NCBI RefSeq assembly: GCF_030540765.1
Contig: NZ_JAUOEL010000003.1
Coordinates: forward strand, 434,001 to 498,000
Direction of reading: 5' to 3'
From: Flavivirga jejuensis
GTDB lineage: Bacteria > Bacteroidota > Bacteroidia > Flavobacteriales > Flavobacteriaceae
Length of the DNA stretch: 64,000 bases
A program made the position numbers and the translations under genes. The number at the start of each line of letters is the position of its first letter. The stretch's first letter is position 1. The notes beneath the pieces were generated by a model. It made no database searches and was not told where the DNA came from. It worked only from the letters and a program-made list of their open reading frames with translations. This document shows positions 54,386 through 63,907 of this stretch, piece by piece.

Positions 54386-54697
54386 TTAATCTTTATATCT
54401 ATAATGTGTGGCATTTCGACATTCTGATAGTATTTGAAGCATATCAAAATTTCCATTTATTAACGCTTGCTTTTTTAGTCTCGTCCATCCCTTAATTTTC
54501 TTTTCAAAATAAATTGCTTGTAAGACATTATTGAATTCTTGATAAAACTCTAATATTAATGGTCTTCTTTTATATGTATATGAGCCTTTTTTATATCCTA
54601 ATTCATGCTCTTTGAAACGTTTTTCTATATTATTCGTTATTCCTGTATAATAGGAATCATCTGAACATTTTATTATATAGACATAATATAAATACAT
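54386..54697 (-). CDS. Small GIY-YIG nuclease family protein
   Basis: This is a 103-residue single-domain protein. The catalytic elements look intact: YVY at 5-7, YTGI at 17-20, Arg27 in NIEKRFKEH, and Glu65 in AIYFEKKIKGW. The family (often named excinuclease subunit C-like or UPF0213) is related to the endonuclease domain of UvrC and of homing enzymes; the role of the free-standing form is not established. The gene is flanked at once on both sides by inverted copies of the same palindromic repeat. This is reminiscent of REP-associated enzyme genes (inference). Confidence 0.9.
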   Translation of the reverse strand: MYLYYVYIIKCSDDSYYTGITNNIEKRFKEHELGYKKGSYTYKRRPLILEFYQEFNNVLQAIYFEKKIKGWTRLKKQALINGNFDMLQILSECRNATHYRYKD

Positions 54698-54711
54698 GTT
54701 TAATTTTTTAT

Positions 54712-54837
54712 GGGCTTCGACTGCACTCTGACATTACCATTAATACTTCATTAAAGACTCGACAAGGTTAGAGTTTGTAATTAACCTTTACTGTTAATTT
54801 TCATCTAATTGTCACACTGAGCGCAGTCGAAGTGCAA
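54712..54837. repeat. Inverted repeats on the right side of the GIY-YIG gene
   Basis: GGGCTTCGACTGCACTCTGAC at 54712 is inverted relative to CACTGAGCGCAGTCGAAGTGC at 54815. Together they form a hairpin pair about 15 bases upstream of the GIY-YIG start. The rest of the gap 54698-54914 contains nothing recognised. Confidence 0.7.
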
Positions 54838-54914
54838 TTTAACTTAATTTTATATTACAATCAGGATTCAACTTTTGTTTATGTTGAATATAACCAAAAC
54901 ACTCTGCCCGACAA

Positions 54915-56252
54915 TTAAGTTTTTAAAGCAAATTTCAATGTAACATCAACAGGTTTTAGGGTTATTAAAGGATTTACTTTTATGATATCATTATCTGTAG
55001 ATATATGGAACTTTTGCAATATGGCATCCACCGCCAAAATCATTTCGTACATAGCGAAGTTATTGCCTATACATAATCTTGGCCCTGCACCAAAGGGCAT
55101 GTAATAAGGCATGATGTCTTTTCTGTTTTCCTCAAAAAAACGAGATGGTTTAAATGATTCGGGATTATTCCAATAGTTCTCGTTTCTATGTATTTCATAA
55201 ATAGATGCGCCTATAATGGTTCCTTTTTTTAACACATAGTCGTCTATCTTATCATCTTCAATATTTACTCTATCTGTTATCCAGGCGGGAGGGTATAAAC
55301 GCAGACTTTCCTCAATACAGCACTTCGTATAATTAAGTTTGGGAAGCTTCTGTAAAGGTGTTAATTTTTCTGTATTTGTTTTATTTATCTCAGTTTCAAC
55401 TTTTGTTAGTGCTTCTTTATTTTGAGCCAACAATTTTAAGGTAAAAGTTAATGCATTCGCTGTTGTTTCATGACCTGCTACAAACAAAATTAAGATCTCA
55501 TCAATTAATTGATCATTAGTCATACTTGTTCCATCTTCATACTTTGCAGATAATAACATGTCTAGAAGATCGTCATGCTCATTATCCGATTCTCTTCTTT
55601 GATCAATAATTGTATTAATAATATCTCGGCTTTCTTTTACCAGTTTCATATGGTATTTAATCGCGCCTGTTAGTGTGTACCATAATTTTTTATATGGCAT
55701 TCTTAGCTCTTTAACAATAAACAATTGCAGTTTTTCAATGATAAACTGCAATCTTTTTAGGGTTTCTTTTTCTGCCGAGAAATTAAATAATGATTTAGCA
55801 ACGACTTCGAACGCCAGCTCATTCATTATTGGATATAATGCTATAACCCCCTCTGTATTAATATTCTTTACTTGTTCGTTAATAGCCTTATCAATAATTT
55901 CAACAAGGTTTTGAATTTTCTCTTTATGGAATGCTGGTTGTATTAGCCGCCGTTGTTTTAACCAATAATCGCCACTTGAGGTTAATAAACCATAACCAAC
56001 ATATTTTGACAAATAAGTGGTTTGAATTTTTGATTTGTGGTACACTTTATGGTTTTTTTGAAGCATGTGCTTCGTAATAGCAGCATCGCGCGTTAAAACT
56101 ATATGCCCATAAAAAGGGGATTTGATTGCAAAGGTATCTCCCACCTCATTAAACCATTTATTATGAAATGGAATAGGATTTTTTGCTATGGTAGATGATT
56201 GTATTAAGAATTTATAAAAAGGAACTCTATTGGGGTATTTATATGTATCCAT
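54915..56252 (-). CDS. Cytochrome P450
   Basis: This is a 445-residue protein without membrane anchor, as usual for bacterial P450s. All family marks are seen: the I-helix oxygen-activation motif AGHETT (in LILFVAGHETTANAL), the K-helix ExxR in EESLRLYPP, and the heme loop FGAGPRLCIGNNFA with the thiolate ligand at Cys394. The closest general type is the CYP4/CYP102-like group with PERF-type SRFFEE. The substrate is unknown; no dedicated ferredoxin or reductase is next to it. It lies between the GIY-YIG gene and ruvB in the same direction. Confidence 0.95.
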   Translation of the reverse strand: MDTYKYPNRVPFYKFLIQSSTIAKNPIPFHNKWFNEVGDTFAIKSPFYGHIVLTRDAAITKHMLQKNHKVYHKSKIQTTYLSKYVGYGLLTSSGDYWLKQRRLIQPAFHKEKIQNLVEIIDKAINEQVKNINTEGVIALYPIMNELAFEVVAKSLFNFSAEKETLKRLQFIIEKLQLFIVKELRMPYKKLWYTLTGAIKYHMKLVKESRDIINTIIDQRRESDNEHDDLLDMLLSAKYEDGTSMTNDQLIDEILILFVAGHETTANALTFTLKLLAQNKEALTKVETEINKTNTEKLTPLQKLPKLNYTKCCIEESLRLYPPAWITDRVNIEDDKIDDYVLKKGTIIGASIYEIHRNENYWNNPESFKPSRFFEENRKDIMPYYMPFGAGPRLCIGNNFAMYEMILAVDAILQKFHISTDNDIIKVNPLITLKPVDVTLKFALKT

Positions 56253-56306
56253 AAGTTAAACTTAATAAGATTCTGAAAATATATTCAGAATGACGCAAGG
56301 CAAGCG

Positions 56307-57329
56307 TCAAAACAACCCACCTTGAGTATGTCCTTTTACTCTTCCTAAATGTTTATAAGCTTCTTCTGTAACTTCTCGTCCACGTGGTGTACGCATAATA
56401 AACCCTTGTTGTATTAAAAAGGGCTCATAAACTTCTTCTATGGTTTCTGGACTTTCACTAACAGCTGTAGCAATCGTTGTGAGACCAACTGGTCCTCCTT
56501 TAAATTTATCTATAATGGTTAATAGGATTTTGTTATCCATTTCATCCAACCCATGTGCATCTACATTTAAAGCTTCTAATGCAAACTTTGTAATTTTAAT
56601 CTCGATAGTTCCATTGCCTTTTATTTGAGCAAAATCCCGAACACGACGCAATAAAGCATTTGCTATTCTTGGTGTCCCTCTACTTCGTCCTGCTATTTCT
56701 ATAGCTGCTTCCATAGATATTGGCATATTTAAAATACTGGCACTTCGCTGTATAATGGTTGTTAGTAAGTCTGTTTTATAATATTGTAATCTGCTTTGTA
56801 TACCAAAACGTGCACGCATTGGTGCGGTTAATAATCCTGAGCGCGTAGTTGCTCCAACTAATGTAAACGGGTTTAAATTGATTTGTACAGAACGTGCATT
56901 AGGACCAGACTCAATCATAATATCAATCCTATAGTCTTCCATAGCTGAATATAAATACTCTTCTACTATGGGACTCAATCGATGAATTTCATCTATAAAT
57001 AAGACATCACGTTCATCTAAATTAGTTAATAAACCTGCTAAATCTCCTGGTTTATCTAAAACGGGTCCTGATGTTATTTTTATACCTACATTTAATTCGT
57101 TGGCTAATATATGTGCTAAAGTTGTCTTTCCCAGACCTGGAGGGCCATGAAATAAGGTATGATCTAAAGCTTCTGTTCTTAAATTCGCTGCTTGAACAAA
57201 AATTTGAAGATTTTCCAATACTTGATCCTGACCTGTAAAATCATTAAATGATAGTGGTCTTAATTTTTTCTCTACATCTAATTCCTCTGGTGAGAAATTT
57301 TCGTTGGATGGATCTAGGTTTTCGTTCAT
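56307..57329 (-). CDS. ruvB: Holliday junction branch migration ATPase RuvB
   Basis: The ATG at 57329 ([17 protein letters not shown]) gives 340 residues. [18 protein letters not shown] is the usual start. Walker A is GPPGLGKT, Walker B is LFIDEIHRL, sensor 1 is [19 protein letters not shown], and the winged-helix C-terminus follows ([15 protein letters not shown]). It forms hexameric rings that drive branch migration with RuvA. ruvA is separated from it by about 13 kb in this genome. Tandem -7 boxes lie at 57380-57397. Confidence 0.97.
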   Translation of the reverse strand: MNENLDPSNENFSPEELDVEKKLRPLSFNDFTGQDQVLENLQIFVQAANLRTEALDHTLFHGPPGLGKTTLAHILANELNVGIKITSGPVLDKPGDLAGLLTNLDERDVLFIDEIHRLSPIVEEYLYSAMEDYRIDIMIESGPNARSVQINLNPFTLVGATTRSGLLTAPMRARFGIQSRLQYYKTDLLTTIIQRSASILNMPISMEAAIEIAGRSRGTPRIANALLRRVRDFAQIKGNGTIEIKITKFALEALNVDAHGLDEMDNKILLTIIDKFKGGPVGLTTIATAVSESPETIEEVYEPFLIQQGFIMRTPRGREVTEEAYKHLGRVKGHTQGGLF

Positions 57330-57379
57330 CAAGTAAGGTTTCTTAAACAATAAAGATACTTAAGCATGTTTAATACAAG

Positions 57380-57397
57380 CAAATATAAACAAATATA
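57380..57397 (-). promoter_or_regulatory. Tandem -7 boxes of ruvB
   Basis: On the - strand TATATTTG occurs twice (57390-57397 and 57380-57387), 10 bases apart. Both match TAnnTTTG, about 51-61 bases before the ruvB start. No -33 was assigned. Confidence 0.45.
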
Positions 57398-57514
57398 AAC
57401 TACCAAAACCCCATTAAACATTTCTATTAAATACAAATTAATGACTTCATTTTATGAATAAATATAATATTTAAAATTTGTTATTTTTATTTAATCTAAA
57501 TAACAATAATGATT

Positions 57515-57522
57515 TATATTTG
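57515..57522 (+). promoter_or_regulatory. -7 box of the siderophore-type receptor
   Basis: TATATTTG matches TAnnTTTG. Transcription would start near 57529 and give a leader of about 130 bases that contains the hairpin at 57583-57614. The gap 57330-57660 holds this promoter, the ruvB promoter and the hairpin, and no gene. Confidence 0.45.
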
Positions 57523-57576
57523 CCGAAAATTTTTAATTAAAACGATAAAAATGAAATAGAATTAATATAATAATCT

Positions 57577-57614
57577 AAAAAAACCAGCATGCCGTCTCCA
57601 AACGACATACTGGT
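57577..57614 (-). terminator. Leftward-facing terminator-like hairpin in a receptor leader
   Basis: ACCAGCATGCCGT (57583-57595) and ACGACATACTGGT (57602-57614) form a 13-bp stem. On the - strand it pairs fully with two G-T wobbles and is followed by a run of seven T (57577-57583); on the + strand the same positions are two mismatches. It therefore looks built to end leftward transcription. Confidence 0.5.
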
Positions 57615-57660
57615 GTAATATCCTCTAACAATAATAATTAAAGCAACATCAAAACAAAAC

Positions 57661-60342
57661 ATGAAATTTTTAACACTAAAAATATATGCTACAAGTATAT
57701 TAAAACTAGCCTTATTTTTTTTAATCTTCATTCAGCATCAATACACAAAAGCTCAGCAAGCTGGTAACATAGTAAAAGGAGAAATACAAGGAAAAATTAC
57801 AACTCAAAACGGTTCACCAATATCAGACGTTTCAATTGTTTTTAAAGACACGAACTATGGAACATCATCAAATAAAAATGGTTTTTTTAGTTTTTATGCT
57901 CCAGAAGGTAATTATACATTATTAATATCTGCATTAGGGTATAATAATATTGAAAAGAATGTTTTTGTAAATTCTAAAAACATCTTAGAAATTGATTTTA
58001 AATTAAAAGAAACCTCAGAAGATTTGGATCAAGTAGTTCTTCAAGGAACTAATAAAAAAGAACAAATTGTATTAAAAGCTAGAACAGCCACCAAATCAAA
58101 CATGAGTCTTTTACAAACTCCTGCTGCTGTTGTTGTTGTTGATAAAATGCTTCTCGATCAACAAGCAAACACAACAATACAAGAAGCTATTCGAAATGTT
58201 AGCGGACTTACTCAAGCTGGTAACAACTATGGAATTGGTGATAATTTAATTATCCGTGGATTAGGAGCTAACTACGCATACGATGGGATGTATGCTGGTG
58301 GGGGTTTAGGTAATAATTACAATCCTGTACGATCCTTAACAAATATTTCTGGAATGGAAATTTTAAAAGGACCTGCCACAGGACTATATGGTATTGGCTC
58401 TGCTGGTGGTCTTATAAATATGGTTGAAAAAAAACCTTTAGATATTCAACAAACTAATTTAGAATTTCAATATGGAAAATGGAATCATTATAGAGGCATG
58501 CTAGATGTAACAGGTCCCATTAACAATAAAACAAGCTATCGTATTGTAGCTGCAACAGAAGCAGAAAACGGTTATAGAGACTTAAGCAGTGCTCGTGATG
58601 AACTATATGCCTCGTTACGACATAATTTTTCCAATAAAAGTGAATTTTTATTATCTGCTGCTTATATTGATGATGAAAATCAAATCGATGCTATTGGAGA
58701 TCCCGTTAGAATATTAAACGAAGCCAGCCTTATTGATCCTGATGCTGGTTATGTTTGGGAAAATTTAGTAAATGATTTTGATGCAGATAACGATGGTATT
58801 TTTGGTGTACAATTAACAGATGAACAGCGTCAAATATTAGCAAATTCAATTACAGATACAGATGGGTTATTACCTTACAACCTTGGTAGCGGCAATTTAA
58901 TTTCTCCATTGTCTGAACCAAATCAGGGGGAAGAGTTTCGTGTAAAATTACGCCACAATTGGACTTTATCTAATAACACGAACTTTACTCAACAACTTCA
59001 GTACCGTACTTACGAATCTGAATTTACACGTCAAACTGGTGGATTTAACTACATATACTGGAATAGAAATGGTGAAATTAATGCTGGTGCAAGAGCACCT
59101 TTAGTTATAGATGATGTTATTTATCCCTTTGCTGCGCGTCGCCAAGAATACCGTCATCAAGAAGCTAAAGAAAAGGCTATTCAATACTTTGCAGATTTAC
59201 AAAATGTATGGGAATCAAATAAATTTAAAGGAGAACATTTGCTAAGCTTTAATTACGAAAAACGTGCTGCAGAATTAATGTCCTGGTCTATTTGGGATGC
59301 CGATGGAACAACTGGTGATAATACACCTGTACCTTATATTCTTGATATTAGAGATCCTAATTGGCCACCTGGTAGTTTTTGGGATTACGATCCAAGTTTA
59401 CGAACTAACTATGATAAAGCGATACAAAGTTATGGTGTTAGTTTCCAAGAAGTTCTTTACTTTAATAAAACACTTACTGGTAGGTTTGGTGCTGCTTATA
59501 GTACCATTAAACAAACCTACGAATCGAAAGCCACAGATGCTAATAACAATATAGCCACACCAGAAGCTGATACAGATGATTCTGGCTTTTCATACAATTT
59601 AGGTTTAAATTATATGATTACTAATGGTATTTCAGCTTTTGCGAATTATGCTAAAGGTAGAACAGCATATAGCATACTAGGATCTGTAACAGGTGAGGAT
59701 GATCGCCCTGATTCAGAATCAAAATCATTTGATTTAGGTTTACGATTTACAGCCTTTCAAGAAAAACTATTAGCTTCTCTAGTTTACTTTGAAACTAAAC
59801 GAACAAACTTGCGTTATGCTAACGAACTCTATAATGATAATATTGGAGATCCTGATTTTAATGTTGATGTCCCTCAATACTTTTATGATGATGAGGATAA
59901 AACCGAAGGTTTAGAATTTGATTTGAGATTTATTTTTGACAAACATTGGTCTATGAATGCAAATGCTACTTACCAAGATGCCATTAGTATTCGTGCTGAT
60001 GAAGCATCCGAACAGACTAAAGGTGTCCCAAAGAAATATGCTCGTTTTTGGGGAGAATACAAACATTTATTAGGGAAATCGAAAACGCCTGTTAGATTTA
60101 ATTTTGGTATGCGTTATGAAAGTGAGCGTACTGTAAATAGTACTGGTTTTGGATTACCAGATGCCTATCTTGATAGCTATGTGGTTTGGGATACGGGTTT
60201 AAGCTTTGATTTAGAAAAATGGAATGTTCGTTTAAATGTAGCTAACTTATTTGATGAAAGATACTATTCAAAAGCTATGTTTTTAGGTGGGTTACCTGGT
60301 GAATCTCGCAATGCCGAGTTAACATTAAGATATACATTTTAA
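57661..60342 (+). CDS. TonB-dependent siderophore-type receptor
   Basis: This is an 893-residue protein. Residues 1-32 are a signal peptide ending in KAQ. A carboxypeptidase-regulatory-like domain is at about 40-125 (GEIQGKITTQNGSPISDVSIVFKDTNYGTSS). The plug is at about 140-260, with QTPAAVVVVDKMLLDQQANTTIQEAIRNVSGLTQAG, typical of FhuE/FpvA-like siderophore receptors, and RGLGANYAYDGMYAGG. The barrel has the C-terminal WNVRLNVANLFDERYYSKAMFLGGLPGESRNAELTLRYTF, the classic end of this subfamily. It probably imports a ferric siderophore, energised by TonB. No Fur box was recognised. Confidence 0.92.
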   Translation: MKFLTLKIYATSILKLALFFLIFIQHQYTKAQQAGNIVKGEIQGKITTQNGSPISDVSIVFKDTNYGTSSNKNGFFSFYAPEGNYTLLISALGYNNIEKNVFVNSKNILEIDFKLKETSEDLDQVVLQGTNKKEQIVLKARTATKSNMSLLQTPAAVVVVDKMLLDQQANTTIQEAIRNVSGLTQAGNNYGIGDNLIIRGLGANYAYDGMYAGGGLGNNYNPVRSLTNISGMEILKGPATGLYGIGSAGGLINMVEKKPLDIQQTNLEFQYGKWNHYRGMLDVTGPINNKTSYRIVAATEAENGYRDLSSARDELYASLRHNFSNKSEFLLSAAYIDDENQIDAIGDPVRILNEASLIDPDAGYVWENLVNDFDADNDGIFGVQLTDEQRQILANSITDTDGLLPYNLGSGNLISPLSEPNQGEEFRVKLRHNWTLSNNTNFTQQLQYRTYESEFTRQTGGFNYIYWNRNGEINAGARAPLVIDDVIYPFAARRQEYRHQEAKEKAIQYFADLQNVWESNKFKGEHLLSFNYEKRAAELMSWSIWDADGTTGDNTPVPYILDIRDPNWPPGSFWDYDPSLRTNYDKAIQSYGVSFQEVLYFNKTLTGRFGAAYSTIKQTYESKATDANNNIATPEADTDDSGFSYNLGLNYMITNGISAFANYAKGRTAYSILGSVTGEDDRPDSESKSFDLGLRFTAFQEKLLASLVYFETKRTNLRYANELYNDNIGDPDFNVDVPQYFYDDEDKTEGLEFDLRFIFDKHWSMNANATYQDAISIRADEASEQTKGVPKKYARFWGEYKHLLGKSKTPVRFNFGMRYESERTVNSTGFGLPDAYLDSYVVWDTGLSFDLEKWNVRLNVANLFDERYYSKAMFLGGLPGESRNAELTLRYTF

Positions 60343-60360
60343 ATACTATTATTTACAAGT

Positions 60361-60395
60361 AAAAAAGCCTTTCCAAATTGGAAAGGCTTTTTTTG
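60361..60395. terminator. Bidirectional terminator between convergent genes
   Basis: AAAAAAGCCTTTCC pairs with GGAAAGGCTTTTTT around AAATT. It has A and T runs on both sides and lies between the receptor stop (60342) and the stop of the secreted protein (60422). Confidence 0.9.
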
Positions 60396-60421
60396 TTATC
60401 ATGTTAAATTTAGCTTTAATC

Positions 60422-63400
60422 TTATTTCTTAATAATTCTCTTTACTAGCGTTCCTTCACTAGTAACTATTTTTAATAAATAAATACCATTAGTCATACTA
60501 GAAAAATCAATCTCTTTATTTTCGATTTCAATGTGCTTTATCATTTTTCCTAAAATATTGTATAATGTTACTTTCTCAAGCTTGATATTATTGGTGTTTA
60601 TGTGTAATATCTTATTAACTGGATTTGGATATACATTTACTGAAACTTTTAACGGCTCTTCTTCTATACCTAATGTTGTAGTTGAAAATGTTTTCACAGA
60701 TCCATAACTTGTGCCTTGAGTGTTAGTGGCATAAGCAACATAAGAGTATTGGGTGTTCGCTGCCAAGCTGGAAATAGTTTCATTAAAAACACCTGAACCT
60801 ATACCATTATCATCAGTAATTACATTTGCACCTCCTATTTGTGGGCTTGCATTTTCTGAGGTAATCGCATATACGATGCCTCGTGCTGTAACCGACGATG
60901 ACCCTTCTGCTGTTACCTCACCTCCCAAATCAACCGCATTTGATGTTATTGAATTTGCATCACTAGTAGTTACTGTAGCCTGAAAATCATCATTTAATAC
61001 GGTTACTACTGCACCATTAGTGATATCTACTCCCAATGTTGTAGCTGCCAAGTTAGATTGTGAAACAGTAATGGTTTCATTGGTCTCCAATTTAGTGTCT
61101 CCTGTTGGTGTCACTGTAAAGGTCTGAGTTTCACTCGCATTTCCTGTAAAGGTTAAAGTCTGACTGGTTACCGCAGAATAATCACTATCTGCTGTGGTTG
61201 CAGTGCCATCTGCTGTACTTACGTCTACTGTAAACCCACCTTGCACAGCATTATCCAGTGTTGCAGTTACCGTAATGGCTCCATCATTTTCGTTGCCACT
61301 TACATTGGCTATGGTTACTGCGGCTGTATCGTCATTGTCTACCGTTACAGTAGCTCCATCGGCAATATTTACTGCCAATGTTGTTGATGCCAAGTTTGAT
61401 TGCGAAACTGTGAGGGTTTCATTAGCTTCCAGTTTGGTATCCCCTGTAGGTGTCACAGTAAAGGTTTGGGTTTCACTGGCATTTCCTGTAAAGGTTAGGG
61501 TCTGACTGGTTACCGCAGAATAATCACTATCTGCTGTGGTTGCAGTGCCATCTGCTGTACTTACGTCTACTGTAAACCCACCTTGCACAGCATTATCCAG
61601 TGTTGCAGTTACTGTAATGGCTCCATCATTTTCGTTGCCACTTACATTGGCTATGGTTACTGCGGCTGCATCGTCATTGTCTACGGTTACAGTAGCTCCA
61701 TCGGCAATATTTACTGCCAATGTTGTTGATGCCAAGTTTGATTGCGAAACTATGAGAGTTTCATTAGCTTCCAGTTTGGTATCCCCTGTGGGAGTCACAG
61801 TAAAGGTTTGGGTTTCACTCGCATTTCCTGTAAAGGTTAAAGTCTGACTGGTTACCGCAGAATAATCACTATCTGCTGTGGTCGCAGTGCCATCTGCTGT
61901 ACTTACGTCTACTGTAAACCCACCTTGCACAGCATTATCCAGTGTTGCAGTTACCGTAATGGCTCCATCATTTTCGTTGCCACTTACATTGGCTATGGTT
62001 ATTGCGGCTGCATCGTCATTCTCTACCGTTACAGTAGCTCCATCGGCAATATTTACTGCCAATGTTGTTGATGCCAAGTTTGATTGAGAAACTGTGAGAT
62101 TTTCATTAGCTTCCAATTTAGTGTCCCCTGTAGGAGTCACAGTAAAGGTTTGGGTTTCACTCGCATTTCCTGTAAAAGTTAAAGTCTGACTGGTTACCGC
62201 AGAATAATCACTATCTGCTGTGGTCGCAGTGCCATCTGCTGTACTTACGTCTACTGTAAACCCACCTTGCACAGCATTATCCAGTGTTGCAGTTACCGTA
62301 ATGGCTCCATCATTTTCGTTGCCACTTACATTGGCTATGGTTACTGCTGCTGTATCGTCATTGTCTACGGTTACAGTAGCTCCATCGGCAATATTTACTG
62401 CTAATGTTGTTGATGCCAAGTTTGATTGCGAAACTATGAGAGTTTCATTAGCTTCCAATTTAGTATCTCCTGTAGGCGTCACAGTAAAGGTCTGGTTTTC
62501 ACTCGCATTTCCTGTAAAGGTTAGGGTCTGACTGGTTACCGCAGAATAATCACTATCTGCTGTGGTCGCAGTGCCATCTGCTGTACTTACGTCTACTGTA
62601 AACCCACCTTGCACAGCATTATCCAATGTTGCGGTTACCGTAATGGCTCCATCATTTTCGTTGCCACTTACATTGGCTATGGTTACTGCTGCTGTATCGT
62701 CATTGGTAATTGTTCCACTTCCTTGCGAATCAGTGATAACTGCATTTGAACCCGTGATATTTGATAAGTTTACAAGAATCGTTTCGTTAGCTTCCAACAT
62801 CGCATCACCATTCACAGTAACATCAAATGTTTTTGAGGTTTGTCCCGAATTAAACGTGAGTGTCGTTGTGGCTATAGCTAAATAATCACTACCCGCTGTA
62901 GCTGTCCCATTTGCTGTGGCATAGTCTACGATTACTGTCCCTGCATTTGAAGGTGATAATGTTACGGTATAAGTAAGAACTGTTGTCCCAGCGTTCCCTT
63001 CTGTTACTGATGGGTCGTCGATAGTGATATTACTAGTGGCAGTGATATCGAAAGTGACCGAAGCTGTATTACTGTCGTCTGTTCCATCATTAGATACAAA
63101 TTGTATGGTTCCAGCATTGGTGCCACTTAGACCTGGTGTGGGAGTAAAGGTGGCTGCATCTAATGCAGTGTTAATAGCCGACAGAGTACCTGAAGCCGTA
63201 AAACTAGAAGAACCGTTTCCACTACCTCCAAACGTAATTCCTGTTGTTCCAGTGGTTAACGTACCTCCTGTTATGGTAAACGTCACTGTTTGGTTGTCTC
63301 CATCTGAGTCTGTGATGTCTATGGAGTTGTCTAAAGCTATGTTGGTGTCATCTTCTGATACAGTGGGAGCTAAAGGGGCTGTAACTACTGGAGCTGCATT

Positions 63401-63907
63401 GGATGCTGTAATATCAATCTCGAATAACAAATCTAATGTTGAATAGGCATCACCCGCAAAATACATTTGCCCACCACTGTAACTTGGTGAATTTGATTGA
63501 TCATAATGCACCTCAGCTGCCGAGAGATCAAATGTATACGTCTGTCCAGATGTTAGTAAAATACCCTCTCCAGAAAAATCAAATTCGGAATAGTCAGTGT
63601 ATAATGCTGGCACTCCTCCCGTTGCTTGGGAAATGCTTTGGTTAGTTAAGAATCCTAAGTTGGAGCCTGCGAACCCATCTCCCTCATAAATGGTTACGGT
63701 AATACCTGAGACGTTGTTTGCTGCAACTATCCTGAGTGCATCCAGTGTTCCAGTACATGTAGCTTGAAAACTCTGGCTCCATCGCCCCGGTCCTCCTGCC
63801 TGAGGTAGTGATATATCTGTATTATCAGGAGTACATTGTGCATTGAGAAGTTGTGGAATAATAAAGGTTAAAAGAAATAAATTTAGAATGCATGTAATTT
63901 TTTTCAT
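60422..63907 (-). CDS. Large secreted Calx-beta repeat protein with T9SS sorting domain
   Basis: This is an 1161-residue protein with a signal peptide (1-23, ending LNAQ). Residues 25-170 form a beta-sandwich (FQATCTGTLDALRIVAANNVSGITVTIYEG). About 172-290 is a cadherin-like domain (SEDDTNIALDNSIDITDSDGDNQTVTF). About 291-405 is a first Calx-beta domain (DPSVTEGNAGTTVLTYTVTLS). Then come five near-identical 114-residue Calx-beta repeats (about 406-975) and a fibronectin-like domain (about 976-1085). The last 75 residues are a type A T9SS sorting domain (VYPNPVNKILHI...NGIYLLKIVTSEGTLVKRIIKK). It is exported by the T9SS and fixed at the surface or released; an adhesin role is likely (inference). 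Confidence 0.9.
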   Translation of the reverse strand: MKKITCILNLFLLTFIIPQLLNAQCTPDNTDISLPQAGGPGRWSQSFQATCTGTLDALRIVAANNVSGITVTIYEGDGFAGSNLGFLTNQSISQATGGVPALYTDYSEFDFSGEGILLTSGQTYTFDLSAAEVHYDQSNSPSYSGGQMYFAGDAYSTLDLLFEIDITASNAAPVVTAPLAPTVSEDDTNIALDNSIDITDSDGDNQTVTFTITGGTLTTGTTGITFGGSGNGSSSFTASGTLSAINTALDAATFTPTPGLSGTNAGTIQFVSNDGTDDSNTASVTFDITATSNITIDDPSVTEGNAGTTVLTYTVTLSPSNAGTVIVDYATANGTATAGSDYLAIATTTLTFNSGQTSKTFDVTVNGDAMLEANETILVNLSNITGSNAVITDSQGSGTITNDDTAAVTIANVSGNENDGAITVTATLDNAVQGGFTVDVSTADGTATTADSDYSAVTSQTLTFTGNASENQTFTVTPTGDTKLEANETLIVSQSNLASTTLAVNIADGATVTVDNDDTAAVTIANVSGNENDGAITVTATLDNAVQGGFTVDVSTADGTATTADSDYSAVTSQTLTFTGNASETQTFTVTPTGDTKLEANENLTVSQSNLASTTLAVNIADGATVTVENDDAAAITIANVSGNENDGAITVTATLDNAVQGGFTVDVSTADGTATTADSDYSAVTSQTLTFTGNASETQTFTVTPTGDTKLEANETLIVSQSNLASTTLAVNIADGATVTVDNDDAAAVTIANVSGNENDGAITVTATLDNAVQGGFTVDVSTADGTATTADSDYSAVTSQTLTFTGNASETQTFTVTPTGDTKLEANETLTVSQSNLASTTLAVNIADGATVTVDNDDTAAVTIANVSGNENDGAITVTATLDNAVQGGFTVDVSTADGTATTADSDYSAVTSQTLTFTGNASETQTFTVTPTGDTKLETNETITVSQSNLAATTLGVDITNGAVVTVLNDDFQATVTTSDANSITSNAVDLGGEVTAEGSSSVTARGIVYAITSENASPQIGGANVITDDNGIGSGVFNETISSLAANTQYSYVAYATNTQGTSYGSVKTFSTTTLGIEEEPLKVSVNVYPNPVNKILHINTNNIKLEKVTLYNILGKMIKHIEIENKEIDFSSMTNGIYLLKIVTSEGTLVKRIIKK
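60983..62692 (-). repeat. Five tandem 342-bp coding repeats
   Basis: The units start at 62692, 62350, 62008, 61666 and 61324 (reading leftward) and have exactly 342 bases, 114 codons, each. Each encodes AAVTIANVSGNENDGAITV to a TVDNDDT-like end. Differences are few and mostly single bases; the last unit diverges in its final third. The high DNA identity implies recent expansion or gene conversion. Confidence 0.92.

Noticed and set aside
57537-57731. 64-codon - strand frame in the receptor leader
   Set aside because: It spans the hairpin and promoter region, has no family resemblance and overlaps the receptor start; better explained as non-coding.
60983-62692. Possible CRISPR array because of regular repeats
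   Set aside because: Units are 342 bases long, contiguous, without spacers, and in frame within a coding sequence.
61194-62885. A series of identical + strand frames at 342-base spacing
   Set aside because: They are antisense shadows of the Calx-beta repeats of the - strand gene; identical spacing follows from the tandem repeat.
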